A stretch of DNA of 49,594 nt. Source: Micavibrio sp. UBA2705 (GTDB lineage: Bacteria > Pseudomonadota > Alphaproteobacteria > Micavibrionales > Micavibrionaceae). The notes under the pieces were generated by a model, which ran no database searches, was not told where the DNA came from, and saw nothing but the letters and a program-made list of their open reading frames with translations. Positions 16,971 through 25,751 of the stretch are shown one piece after another. Both the position numbers and the translations under genes were made by a program. The stretch is from positions 1 through 49,594 of the forward strand of contig DELD01000067.1 of NCBI GenBank assembly GCA_002354205.1, in the 5' to 3' direction. The first letter of the stretch is position 1; the number at the start of each line of letters is the position of its first letter.

Positions 16971-18443
16971 ATGTCGAAATATGACTTTTCTTATGCACGG
17001 CCTTACGCAGGCACAAACAATCCGTTCTTGCGTATTTGTGGTGCTATGCATGATGTTTTTAAAACGGCCTGCGATTATAGTGGCAATTTTGCCAAGGTTA
17101 CAGACCACCGTATAAGCACAGGGTTTTTCTTTAATGGCAAAGAGGTCATTCAGGCGATGTGTAAATCTGTATCGTCTTCCAATGCTGCGGCGCGTGTTTA
17201 TAGCCGCTTTGATGAGCATTATGATGTAGATTGCTATGGTGAAGGCATTGAATATTTCTTAGAAAACATGCCCGAGAAAGACCGTGCCGCGTTAGATTTC
17301 ATGCTGCGATGTGCGATTGATAGCGAAGTCGGACGCGAGAGAATTGAAAGCGCGCCTGAACGTATAGCGCAGTTTAAAATATATATGGAACATCTTTGCG
17401 ATAGCTATGATTTGATGGACCCGCGTTTAAGCACTGCTGAAGGGCTTTATAATGCAGAGAAAGTTGACGCGCCAGATGCACAGCAATGTGATGATATGGC
17501 TGTGAATCTTTGCGATAGCGTATCTGCGCTTATGGGGCAAGATTTAACGAGTGATGTCATAAGCGATGCAAATTTGCTGCGCTTATGCGATGTGAAATCA
17601 ACGTTAAATGCCGCGCAGCATTATATTGATCAATACACAGAATGCCTTGAAAGCTATATGGGGCTATCGCGGCATGGAAGCCGCGTGGCGAAAACATTTC
17701 TATATTCGCATGTAACTTCAAATATGGGGGAGTTTGGCACTGAGGAGTTTCGTGACCGACTATATGACAGCATTGCTGGTTTAAGTAGCGAACGCTCTAT
17801 AGGGAAAGTAAAGGATACGATTTTATCTCAGGTTAAAGAGCAGCTAGGCTTGTCTTTGCTTTCTATTGGAAAAGCTAAAAACGCAGAAAAAATATATGAT
17901 GACTTAAAAGCGACCGCATTGTGCATCGCTACAGATTTCTTTGACTTAAACCACGGCAAGACGGCGCAAAGCCGTGTGTTAAAGCTCCGCTCTGCCAAAG
18001 CGCAAATCACCAATACTGTGGAAAGTGTACAACGGGCTGTTGATGGCGTATTTTTGCAAGATGATAAAGGGCGATTTATTTTTAACCCTATAATTGAAAG
18101 ACAGCGCTATTTACGTGTTCAAGGGTTATATATATGTAATGATCTTAGCGCAGATGACTTACAACTGCTTACTAAGCTGTATGCAGATATAGGCCTTACA
18201 AAATGGACAAAAGACCGAAACCCGAAAGAGCGTATAGCGGCAGATCTGCGTGTTGTGAATAAATTTCAGAAATGCGCAGGCGCGTATCAGGCCGAACAGG
18301 GCGTTTCTGCCATATCTGTCTCTCTTACCACTAAAAACCTTGCGCGACAATTTGGCCTTGCTGTACGCCCAAGCGATAAAGACCCTGCGCAACTGATCGT
18401 ACGCGACCGCGGGGCGCATTTAGAAAAATTCCTTATTCGCTAA
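16971..18443 (+). CDS. Unknown 490-residue helical protein
   Basis: A soluble protein that I cannot assign. It is largely helical and unusually rich in cysteine for a cytosolic protein (about a dozen, many in the first 230 residues, e.g. RICGAM, AMCKSV, MLRCAID, HLCDSYD). No CxxC zinc pairs are obvious. There is no signal peptide or membrane helix. AAAGGAG lies close upstream of the ATG, overlapping the end of the preceding gene; the two are separated by 1 nt and surely co-transcribed. No domain boundary or catalytic motif is visible. The effector-like look (large helical protein with a small upstream partner) is only an impression. Confidence 0.65.
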   Translation: MSKYDFSYARPYAGTNNPFLRICGAMHDVFKTACDYSGNFAKVTDHRISTGFFFNGKEVIQAMCKSVSSSNAAARVYSRFDEHYDVDCYGEGIEYFLENMPEKDRAALDFMLRCAIDSEVGRERIESAPERIAQFKIYMEHLCDSYDLMDPRLSTAEGLYNAEKVDAPDAQQCDDMAVNLCDSVSALMGQDLTSDVISDANLLRLCDVKSTLNAAQHYIDQYTECLESYMGLSRHGSRVAKTFLYSHVTSNMGEFGTEEFRDRLYDSIAGLSSERSIGKVKDTILSQVKEQLGLSLLSIGKAKNAEKIYDDLKATALCIATDFFDLNHGKTAQSRVLKLRSAKAQITNTVESVQRAVDGVFLQDDKGRFIFNPIIERQRYLRVQGLYICNDLSADDLQLLTKLYADIGLTKWTKDRNPKERIAADLRVVNKFQKCAGAYQAEQGVSAISVSLTTKNLARQFGLAVRPSDKDPAQLIVRDRGAHLEKFLIR

Positions 18444-18472
18444 GCTTTTATCTGCCCAAACGAGGCTATAGC

Positions 18473-18501
18473 TTGCCATGATTTTTATTTTTCATTATAA
18501 A
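18473..18501 (+). promoter_or_regulatory. Putative sigma-70 promoter of the carbonic anhydrase gene
   Basis: TTGCCA (18473-18478) and TATAAA (18496-18501) are 17 nt apart, with the ATG 39 nt after the -10. The -10 lies in a 15-mer, TATAAATATGCTATG (18496-18510), that recurs exactly upstream of the mscS-like gene at 29848-29862. Confidence 0.45.
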
Positions 18502-18540
18502 TATGCTATGAAATATCGTTTGTTTTTTTAGGAGCTATCC

Positions 18541-19278
18541 ATGCCGTATCAAAGACTTGTCAAAGGGTTTAGTGCTTTTCGCGATCAATATTTTAGCGAA
18601 GGCAACACGGATTTGTTTAAAGACTTGATTGAAAAGGGACAAAGTCCAGATACGCTTGTCATCGCGTGTTCAGATTCGCGCATTGAGCCTGCCTTGTTAA
18701 CATCAAGCAAGCCGGGCGAATTTTTTGCGGTGCGTAATGTGGCTGCGCTTGTGCCGCCATATTCCGTCGGCGAGGGGCTACAGGGAACAAGCTCGGCTAT
18801 TGAGTTTGCTGTGCGCTGTTTAGAAGTGAAGCATGTTGTGGTGATTGGTCACGCGCAATGCGGCGGCGTCAACGCGCTTATGACAGGAAATTATAAAGCC
18901 AATCGCGATGATGATTTTGAATTTTTAGAAAACTGGCTCGGTATTGGTAAAGATACAAAACGCGTCGTCAATGAAATGCTCTCTAGCGCTGATGATGCGC
19001 AAAAAAGCCGCGCTTTAGAACAGGCTATGATTTTAACATCACTGCAAAATCTAACGTCCTTCCCGTGGATTAGGCAGCGTTTTGAAGCCGGAAAATTACA
19101 GCTTCACGGCTGGTATTTCGACATGGATAATGGTGCGCTGCTTGAGTATAATGACGCTGAGGGTATATTTGAGCCGATAGACAGCCCTGAGAATGCCCAT
19201 GAAGGTGTTGGCGTGTCACCATCTTTGGTGAGCTTTCTTGAACAATATGCGAAGGGCTGTGGGTGTAAAGCGGCGTAA
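18541..19278 (+). CDS. Beta-class carbonic anhydrase
   Basis: A 245-residue beta-carbonic anhydrase, a zinc enzyme that interconverts CO2 and bicarbonate in the cytoplasm. All zinc-site residues are present: CSDSR at residues 43-47 (Cys43 ligand, Asp45-Arg47 dyad), and GHAQCGGV with His104 and Cys107. AVRNVAALVPP is the conserved strand after the first motif. The ribosome site AGGAG precedes the ATG. Length is slightly above the usual 200-220, with a short C-terminal tail ending in a Cys-Gly-Cys cluster (KGCGCKAA). It stands alone, convergent with the polysaccharide locus, 16 bp from the end of its last gene. Confidence 0.93.
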   Translation: MPYQRLVKGFSAFRDQYFSEGNTDLFKDLIEKGQSPDTLVIACSDSRIEPALLTSSKPGEFFAVRNVAALVPPYSVGEGLQGTSSAIEFAVRCLEVKHVVVIGHAQCGGVNALMTGNYKANRDDDFEFLENWLGIGKDTKRVVNEMLSSADDAQKSRALEQAMILTSLQNLTSFPWIRQRFEAGKLQLHGWYFDMDNGALLEYNDAEGIFEPIDSPENAHEGVGVSPSLVSFLEQYAKGCGCKAA

Positions 19279-19294
19279 GGCGCGTGCCATACCC

Positions 19295-20392
19295 TCAAGC
19301 GAATTTTTCAATCAAATGTTCCCATTGCCTGATAATAATGTCGGGGTGGAATTTTGTGACAATGTCTTTTGCGCCATTGCCAAGTTTGGCGCGTTTTCTC
19401 TCATCATCCATCAGGCTGCACATGGCTTTCTGTAGCACTACAATGCGATCTTTCTTGTGTTTCGAAATTAATAAACCATTTTTGTTGTGGCGGATAAGCT
19501 CGTTCGTGCCGGGGCATTCTTTAAAGCCGATAACGGGCACACCATATGACATGGCTTCTGCCGTGACGAGGCCGAAGCTTTCATATTTTGATGGCATCAT
19601 AAACAAATCAGCCTTGGCATATTCTGCGCCAATATTTGGCGTTGTGCCCATAAGAAAAACGCGGTCTTCTAGTGCATGTTTTTTGATGAGTTTTTGTAAA
19701 AAGGGCTTTAACGGCCCTTCACCAAAAATTTTAACGTCCCATTGTGGGTAGAGGGCGGCAATATTAGCAAAGGCGCGAATAAGCGTTTTTTGGTCTTTTT
19801 GCTCATCAAGCCGCCCGACATTTAAAATGGTCCGTCTTTGCGTTTCAGGGATGTTAAATTCCTCGATTGGCGGCGCAACAGGGTTGGGCATAACGACCAT
19901 TTTGCGGCGCACTATACGCGGATAAGAACGGCGTACATTAGGCGAGAGAACCGTTATTTGCTTGATGAAAAGCGAGCTGATTAAAAGCAAGATAAACTGC
20001 AAAGGCCGCGTTTTATAATGGGCGGGTACAATATGTTCACTGGCGAGGACAGGAATGCCCAGGCCAATACAAGCCAAAGACATTGGAATAAACATGCTGT
20101 GCATAAAGGGGATAACAATATCGGGCTTGCGTACCTGTAAGACGCGGCGCATCGCCTGTATGCGCGCGGTAGTTTCGTTAATGCTGGCGCTTTTTTGTGA
20201 ATTACCAATGCCGAGGGACATACGGCTGACTTTTTTATCTAAGGGGTAATAGCTTTGCCCGCCAAGCTTATCATAGGTCAGCAATGTCACGTCATGCCCC
20301 ATTTGCGCAAGGCCAGAAGCCACCAGTGACAAAACGCGCTCCGCGCCGCCTTTGGCATTGTTCATGTCTTTGATCGCAAAGAGAATTTTCAT
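19295..20392 (-). CDS. GT4-family glycosyltransferase
   Basis: A 365-residue GT-B glycosyltransferase of family 4. The N-terminal half starts MKILFAIKDMNNAKGGAERV, with the glycine-rich acceptor-side loop. The C-terminal half has NVGRLDEQKD (residues 191-200) and the E-x7-E motif in ESFGLVTAE (Glu271 and Glu279) that binds the nucleotide-sugar, followed by GVPVIGFKECPGTNELI. It transfers a sugar from a nucleotide donor with retention, probably onto a lipid-linked glycan at the cytoplasmic face. It is about as long as, and closely similar in layout to, the next GT4 upstream, suggesting tandem duplication. It is the last gene of the minus-strand glycosyltransferase operon, 84 bp after that gene. 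Confidence 0.88.
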   Translation of the reverse strand: MKILFAIKDMNNAKGGAERVLSLVASGLAQMGHDVTLLTYDKLGGQSYYPLDKKVSRMSLGIGNSQKSASINETTARIQAMRRVLQVRKPDIVIPFMHSMFIPMSLACIGLGIPVLASEHIVPAHYKTRPLQFILLLISSLFIKQITVLSPNVRRSYPRIVRRKMVVMPNPVAPPIEEFNIPETQRRTILNVGRLDEQKDQKTLIRAFANIAALYPQWDVKIFGEGPLKPFLQKLIKKHALEDRVFLMGTTPNIGAEYAKADLFMMPSKYESFGLVTAEAMSYGVPVIGFKECPGTNELIRHNKNGLLISKHKKDRIVVLQKAMCSLMDDERKRAKLGNGAKDIVTKFHPDIIIRQWEHLIEKFA

Positions 20393-20476
20393 GCATTCTC
20401 ACTTATAAGAATAATGGGCATTATTGACGAATAGGCGCAGGTTACATCAGTTCTGCGCGCAAATAAATTCATTTGT

Positions 20477-21577
20477 TTATTTTTTGCCAATTTTAAGAAA
20501 ATGCGCTTCCCACTGATCCATGATCTTATCAGGGTGATATTGTTTAACCTCTTCAATCGCGGCGCGTCCCATGGCGGCCCGCATTTCGCCATCAGCCATT
20601 AAAGTGCGCAATGCGTCGGCTAGTGTGTCTGCATCACCATTACCTTCCGCCAAAAGCCCTGTTTTGCCATGCTGGATTAAATCACCCGTGCCAGAACACC
20701 CCTTATAACCCACGCAAGGCAAACCATGCGCCATGGCTTCGGCGACCGCATTGGGGAAGCCTTCCCACCGTGAAGGTAGGCAGAAAAGGTGTGCTTTAAG
20801 GCACAGGCTTTCAATGTCTTTGACGCGCCCAATAAGGCTGATTTTATCTTCGCGCCCCGTGGCTTTTAGGGCGGCGGCGACGAGATGTTCATCTTCGCCG
20901 TCACCTGCAATATCAAGCCGCCATTCGGGGAATTCATCGGCGATCTGGGCATAGGCAGAAATCAACGATTCAATGTTCTTTTGAAAGGCCAAGCGCGCCA
21001 CGCAGAGCAAGCGTTTTTCTTCGCCATCTATGCCTAAGGGCTCAGCAAAACGCGCTGAGGGCTTGACGGGGTTTGAAATCGCGCTCATTTTTGGGCGCAG
21101 GAATGGAGGGTAGTGGCTGATATACCGTTCAAACTGGACGGTAATATTATTGGCAAGGCGCAACACATTAAAAGCTTTTTTCTGTCCGGTTAAATACTCA
21201 AACCGTGATGGCGCATTCCGTTCTGCGGCGATCATGGGAATTGAAAAACCAGCGAGGAAAATACGCATACTAAAGAAAATGCCACTTGCGAAGCACATAA
21301 TGACATCTGGTTTTGCTTGTCTAACGGCTTTGCGGACTTTGGGCATGCGTTGGAAGCGCTGGATCAAGGTGGCTTTTTCTTCTGGCGCACCAACGTTTAA
21401 TTTATGCCATGTGATACGCTCATCCATATCGTAATATGATGTCGCACCTTTCATATCCCATGTCAGTAATGAGACTTCATGACCGCGTGCGGCCATGTTA
21501 TTCATCATGGTGGTCAGCATACGTTCGACGCCGCCTGCCACATGGTCAATTTTACGCCACACGAATAATATTTTCAT
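20477..21577 (-). CDS. GT4-family glycosyltransferase
   Basis: A 366-residue GT4 enzyme. It starts MKILFVWRKIDHVAGGVERM. The donor-side segment CVARLAFQKN is at residues 192-201 and the E-x7-E pair lies in WEGFPNAVAE (Glu272 and Glu280), followed by GLPCVGYKGCSGTGDLI. The sequence collinearity with the neighbouring GT4 (GGxERxL near the start, YYxxDxxI, GTxxLI, KxxPDxIxxQWExH at the end) indicates a duplicated and diverged pair, perhaps adding related sugars in sequence. Its start overlaps the stop of the upstream GT2 gene by 4 nt, so translation is coupled. Confidence 0.88.
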   Translation of the reverse strand: MKILFVWRKIDHVAGGVERMLTTMMNNMAARGHEVSLLTWDMKGATSYYDMDERITWHKLNVGAPEEKATLIQRFQRMPKVRKAVRQAKPDVIMCFASGIFFSMRIFLAGFSIPMIAAERNAPSRFEYLTGQKKAFNVLRLANNITVQFERYISHYPPFLRPKMSAISNPVKPSARFAEPLGIDGEEKRLLCVARLAFQKNIESLISAYAQIADEFPEWRLDIAGDGEDEHLVAAALKATGREDKISLIGRVKDIESLCLKAHLFCLPSRWEGFPNAVAEAMAHGLPCVGYKGCSGTGDLIQHGKTGLLAEGNGDADTLADALRTLMADGEMRAAMGRAAIEEVKQYHPDKIMDQWEAHFLKIGKK

Positions 21578-22545
21578 TTTACGGCAGCTTTCTTGTTCAT
21601 TTTAAGTTCATGGATGAATCGTCTGGGGGCGGTGCTCCAAAAATGCCCCCATGTGCGCAAAGGGAAGCGCAGAAATAGAGAGAGTAAAGTGAGTGTTTCT
21701 TTGCCGCGCTGGCGTGAAAAATGATGCAAGCGCAATTTATTCCACAGCATCGCGTATGCAAAGCTGCCTTGGCTTTTTAGATAATCTTGATATTTCAACA
21801 TTAATGTTTTGTAACTCTCATACATGACATGCGCCGCTTTTTCTGCGCCGCCCGTTGAATATTGGGTGACTACGCGCTCCGCGCAGCCAATGAAATGACC
21901 GCCGCTTAGGCCGAGGCGGATGGAGAAATCCCCATCTTCGCTGCGGAACATTTGCGTGTCATAAAGGCCAACCGCGTCATAGGTGCTTTTGCGGGTCATT
22001 AGCGAACAGCTTGGCGTGCCGCTGCCGTAGAAAACGCCAGATTTTCGCCCATAACACAAAAGAAAATCAATAATTTGTGTGCCTTGCGGCGGAGTATCGC
22101 GCGAACCAATCGCATCAAAGGCAACATCATAGCCATTAGGGTATTTGCGGATGCCAGAGCCCCAACAAGCAACAAGCTTAGCGCCTGTTCTCTGTTCATA
22201 ACCGATGATGGCTTGCGATTGGACGGTAAGGCGGTTTGGCATGCTGAAATCATCATCATCCATGATGGCTATAAACTCGCCCTTTGCATTGGTAATCACG
22301 GTGTTTAAGGCGCCAGGGAATGTCTTATTGGTTTCATGCTGTATGAAACGTGCATTATCATGACCCTTTATCATATTTTGAATGATTTCAGGGCTATTGT
22401 CTTTTGAGCCATCATCAACAATAATCACTTCAAAATTTGGATAATCCTGTTCTAATGCGCCTTGAATAGCGCGCGTGACCGTGTCTTCTGAATTATAGAC
22501 GCAAATGCCTATGGAAATAAGTGGGGCTGTTGAGGTTGTGTTCAT
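21574..22545 (-). CDS. GT2-family glycosyltransferase
   Basis: A 323-residue family 2 (GT-A) glycosyltransferase. ISIGICVYNSEDTVTRAIQG (residues 11-30) is the nucleotide-binding start. VDDGSKDNS and IMDDDDFSMPNRL carry the UDP and DxD metal motifs. RSEDGDFSIRLGLSGGHFIG near 220 is the acceptor/base region. No membrane anchor helix is visible, so the protein is probably cytosolic or peripheral. It is coupled to the GT4 gene by a 4-nt overlap and lies 11 bp after another GT2 of nearly identical length and layout. Confidence 0.88.
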   Translation of the reverse strand: MNTTSTAPLISIGICVYNSEDTVTRAIQGALEQDYPNFEVIIVDDGSKDNSPEIIQNMIKGHDNARFIQHETNKTFPGALNTVITNAKGEFIAIMDDDDFSMPNRLTVQSQAIIGYEQRTGAKLVACWGSGIRKYPNGYDVAFDAIGSRDTPPQGTQIIDFLLCYGRKSGVFYGSGTPSCSLMTRKSTYDAVGLYDTQMFRSEDGDFSIRLGLSGGHFIGCAERVVTQYSTGGAEKAAHVMYESYKTLMLKYQDYLKSQGSFAYAMLWNKLRLHHFSRQRGKETLTLLSLFLRFPLRTWGHFWSTAPRRFIHELKMNKKAAVK

Positions 22546-22556
22546 ATTGGATGCTC

Positions 22557-23525
22557 TTAATTTAACTTTGCGCTATGCCATTTTTTAAAATCTTTTCTGG
22601 TGCTGTGTGCGGGTAGCGCCCATAATATTTTCTGTGCGACTTTAATCGGGTGTTTAAAGCCTAGGGCGGTGAGCGCAGTAAATGTCTTCATCTTATTGCC
22701 GCGTAATAAAGCGTGCCGCACAGCAAGCCATGATAAGCAGAAATCATACCAGCCAACGTGTTTGAGGTAATCTTGATGTTTATTGAGTACATATAATTCG
22801 GCTTCTTTCTCGCGGTCGAGGGTTTTTTCCTGTCCCATGGTCATGGTCTGGGTGACTAAAGGTTCTGCTATGCCCGCAAAATGCCCGCCAGAAAGCGCAA
22901 AGCGCACATTAAATTCCGTGTCTTCGCCGCGTGTCATTTCGCTGTTATAACCGTTTAGGTCGCGGAATGTTGTGATGCGTGCCATGCGTGAACAATTGGC
23001 GCATGACCCGATAATATTGGGGGTAACGCGGCCAAGGAGAATACGGTCAGCAACGGCTTCGCCATGGGGGGCAAGGCCCTCATTCGTTCCCATTGTTGGT
23101 TCATAGCGTGTATAACCATTTTGGAAAACTTGCATCCGCGCGGTATGACAGATGACTTTGTCGGTTTTGTACGCTTCTTCATAGGCGGTGATGCGTTCAT
23201 ATTGTAGCCGGATGCGGTTGGGTTTGCTGATGTCATCATCGTCAAAAATCGCAAAAAAATCGCCTTTGGCTTCACCAATTAATGTGTTGAGTGACCCTGC
23301 AAACCCCTTGTTATGCCCATAAATTAATGCGCGTGCATGGGGGTGATCTTTTAGTTTATCAGTAATAATTTGCGCCGTACCGTCATGTGACCCATCATCC
23401 GCGACTAAAATCTCTATATTCGGCCAATCCTGTGCCAGCGCACTATCAATCGCTGCTGCAACGGTATCTTCTGAATTGTAGCACGATATGGATACGGTAA
23501 TTAGAGGATATTTATTTTTACTCAT
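22557..23525 (-). CDS. GT2-family glycosyltransferase
   Basis: A 322-residue GT2 enzyme with the same layout as its downstream neighbour: VSISCYNSEDTVAAAIDSAL at the N-terminus, ADDGSHDGT, IFDDDDISKPNRIRL with the DxD site, and RGEDTEFNVRFALSGGHFAG. The strong collinearity of the two GT2 proteins suggests tandem duplication. Its ATG overlaps the flippase stop by 4 nt. It probably adds a sugar to the growing repeat unit before export. Confidence 0.88.
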   Translation of the reverse strand: MSKNKYPLITVSISCYNSEDTVAAAIDSALAQDWPNIEILVADDGSHDGTAQIITDKLKDHPHARALIYGHNKGFAGSLNTLIGEAKGDFFAIFDDDDISKPNRIRLQYERITAYEEAYKTDKVICHTARMQVFQNGYTRYEPTMGTNEGLAPHGEAVADRILLGRVTPNIIGSCANCSRMARITTFRDLNGYNSEMTRGEDTEFNVRFALSGGHFAGIAEPLVTQTMTMGQEKTLDREKEAELYVLNKHQDYLKHVGWYDFCLSWLAVRHALLRGNKMKTFTALTALGFKHPIKVAQKILWALPAHSTRKDFKKWHSAKLN

Positions 23526-24784
23526 CTGATGCCGTCCAAGGGGTAATTTTTCTTAATCATCGCGTTTACGGCGATCATGACATAGATACGGTGTAAAAAG
23601 ACCGATGCCACTGCGCCTATAATACCAAAAAACGGAATGAGTATTAAGGATGTCACTATACGGGCAAGGGATGTCGAAAGCAATACTATGCGGTGACTGT
23701 CTGTGTCGATCTTGGAGCGTATGAAGCGAAAACGTAATGTCGCCATATTGCCAATGCATACCGAACAAAGAAGTGCCTGCGCATAAGGAATAGAATCCGC
23801 GTAGTTTTCACTAAATAGGAATAATATCAGTGGCGGCAGCAAGGTAAATGCAAAAATTATAATTCCTGCGCCAAAAACAAAGACATATATTTTGAGGTAT
23901 TTATCTAATTGGCGGGTGTAATGTTCACATTTTGCAAATTTAGGACTTAAAATTACGCTTACATCTTGGGTAATATTGCGGAACAGCTCTGCGATGCGAT
24001 CGGCCGCCACAAAACTGGCGACAGCAGCGGGTGAAAGGAAGAACAACAAGAGCAGTTTATCAAGATGCATTGATATGATATTGGCTGCTGAATAAATAGT
24101 GGTTTTAATGCCGTAGGTGATCGCGCCGTCCTCAACAGGTGCATCTGGCGACACGGAACGATAAGAGATAAGGGTCATAATCCCATTATGGATGGCTGGA
24201 ATAAAAAGCGTGAACAACAGCGGTATTAGTAATGTTCCCGGCAATAATAAGACGCCCGCAATGATTAAGGCATAGGTAGAGAACAGTTCGCCGCCTTTAT
24301 GCAGAATATTTCTGAAGAAGTTTTCTTTGCCAATTTGGATACTGTGCCATTGTAGCAAACCGTGGACAAAAGGGAAGAAAAGCGCGGATATAAAAAAACC
24401 AATGCTGATTTCCAAATCATGATTGAAATAATGCCCAATGGCAAAGCCAAGTAAGACGACAGAGCCCGCGGCATTAGTGGCTAATGATATAAAAATAGAC
24501 TTGCGGTAGGTGCCGAGAAAGCCTCGCGCTATGGATTGCATCACAGCATTATTCATGTCTTTAAGGCTAACAAGCGATACAATATTAATAACGCTTAATA
24601 TGTAATGATATTCACCAAAACTATCCTTACTTAGGGCGCGAATAACAAAATAATATGTTCCTAAAGCCGCAATGACTTGTAGTCCGCGGAATATAATCAT
24701 ATAGCTACAGTTTTTGACAAGCTCTTCACGACCTCGTAACTGTTCTAATAATGATCTGCCCTGCGCGAATAAACTCATCATCAA
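23522..24784 (-). CDS. Wzx-type oligosaccharide flippase (MOP superfamily)
   Basis: A 420-residue inner-membrane protein with about 12 hydrophobic helices, placed among glycosyltransferases, as expected for a Wzx/RfbX-type flippase that moves undecaprenyl-linked repeat units to the periplasm. Typical features are the N-terminal RGLQVIAALGTYYFVIRALS helix region, SKDSFGEYHYILSV just after it, and the IGAVASVFLHRIYVMIA C-terminal helix. The first three residues are Met, so the exact start is ambiguous. It follows the FkbM gene by 3 nt and overlaps the GT2 gene by 4 nt, so it lies in the middle of one operon. No Wzy polymerase candidate lies in the window. Confidence 0.8.
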   Translation of the reverse strand: MMMSLFAQGRSLLEQLRGREELVKNCSYMIIFRGLQVIAALGTYYFVIRALSKDSFGEYHYILSVINIVSLVSLKDMNNAVMQSIARGFLGTYRKSIFISLATNAAGSVVLLGFAIGHYFNHDLEISIGFFISALFFPFVHGLLQWHSIQIGKENFFRNILHKGGELFSTYALIIAGVLLLPGTLLIPLLFTLFIPAIHNGIMTLISYRSVSPDAPVEDGAITYGIKTTIYSAANIISMHLDKLLLLFFLSPAAVASFVAADRIAELFRNITQDVSVILSPKFAKCEHYTRQLDKYLKIYVFVFGAGIIIFAFTLLPPLILFLFSENYADSIPYAQALLCSVCIGNMATLRFRFIRSKIDTDSHRIVLLSTSLARIVTSLILIPFFGIIGAVASVFLHRIYVMIAVNAMIKKNYPLDGIR

Positions 24785-24787
24785 TAA

Positions 24788-25597
24788 TTACGCGGCGGCC
24801 CCATGTTGGCAGAGCAATAGGGGTTTTGATAGTTTTGGGTCGTGTTTTTCAGTGATAATGGTGAAATGTTTTTCTAATACAGCGCGAACTTTTGTGGTGT
24901 CACAATGGTCGGGGTGGAGTTCTATGATGAGGTTTTCAACATTGGAGAAATCAAGATCCGCGCCGCATAGAAAAGCTTCCTCTGCGCCCTCAATATCAAT
25001 TTTCATAACACAGATAGGCATTTGTGCGGAATGCTGAGTGATGATTTCTTTGTAGGTGATGCCAGGAACGTTAACCTCGCCGTTCTTGTCGACGCGGTGG
25101 CTCATGGTGTTCTCGACGCTTGCGGCGAATTTTATGTGGTCATTATTTTTCCAGGCCGCACCATTTTTTATGACCCAGTTGGGGCAAGCGGTTTTATTGG
25201 CGGCAAGGTTTTTTTCTAAAATTTCATATGTCGCGGGGCTCGCTTCGAGGGAAAATATTTTAGCTGTGGGGTTCACCGCTAGCATACGGAAGGCAAATAA
25301 CCCAATATGTGCGCCAAGATCATAAATAAAAGGCTCTTTCTTGTCCTTAATGATGTCAGCTAGAAAGTCATATTCGCCAGCTTGAAGGATTTCGCGTACC
25401 GCAGTTAGGTCACGGCGGCGGAAGGTTAGCTTGAGGTCTTTATGTTGCACTGTTTGTTCAATATTAGATTGCCCCATCGTGCTGAGAATATAGCGTAGTG
25501 AAGGTACATAACCGTTCATTAGTGGTGCGAGCGTAATGACATTATCTTTGAACGATGTAATACGTGTTGAAAGTGCGCTGTTCATATTTATACCCAT
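24788..25597 (-). CDS. FkbM-family SAM-dependent methyltransferase
   Basis: A 269-residue methyltransferase of the FkbM family, usually O-methylating sugars or polyketides. The SAM-binding strand-loop IYDLGAHIGLF is at residues 91-101 with the acidic FSLEASPATYEIL following. The family-defining MKIDIEGAEEAFL is near residue 200 and LIIELHPDHC near 230. It is the first gene of the minus-strand operon and so probably modifies the exported glycan. Start is uncertain: ATG at 25597 or in-frame ATG at 25585, neither with a clear ribosome site. Confidence 0.82.
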   Translation of the reverse strand: MGINMNSALSTRITSFKDNVITLAPLMNGYVPSLRYILSTMGQSNIEQTVQHKDLKLTFRRRDLTAVREILQAGEYDFLADIIKDKKEPFIYDLGAHIGLFAFRMLAVNPTAKIFSLEASPATYEILEKNLAANKTACPNWVIKNGAAWKNNDHIKFAASVENTMSHRVDKNGEVNVPGITYKEIITQHSAQMPICVMKIDIEGAEEAFLCGADLDFSNVENLIIELHPDHCDTTKVRAVLEKHFTIITEKHDPKLSKPLLLCQHGAAA

Positions 25598-25751
25598 GTC
25601 TAATTTATGATAGTTTTATCCCAAAATGGCCTTTAAAAAGCAACTGTTTTTATGTAAGGGGGCCAAAACCATGCGCTTTTCCTTGTCACCCTTTGTATAA
25701 CTCTGTAATTTACAAGAGAAATTAAAGGGAAAAGTAATATATCGGGACAGT

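Noticed and set aside
25683..25709. TTGTCA/TGTAAT promoter pair upstream of the SDR gene
   Set aside because: Spacing is only 15 nt and the -35 is weak, so I did not list it as a feature.
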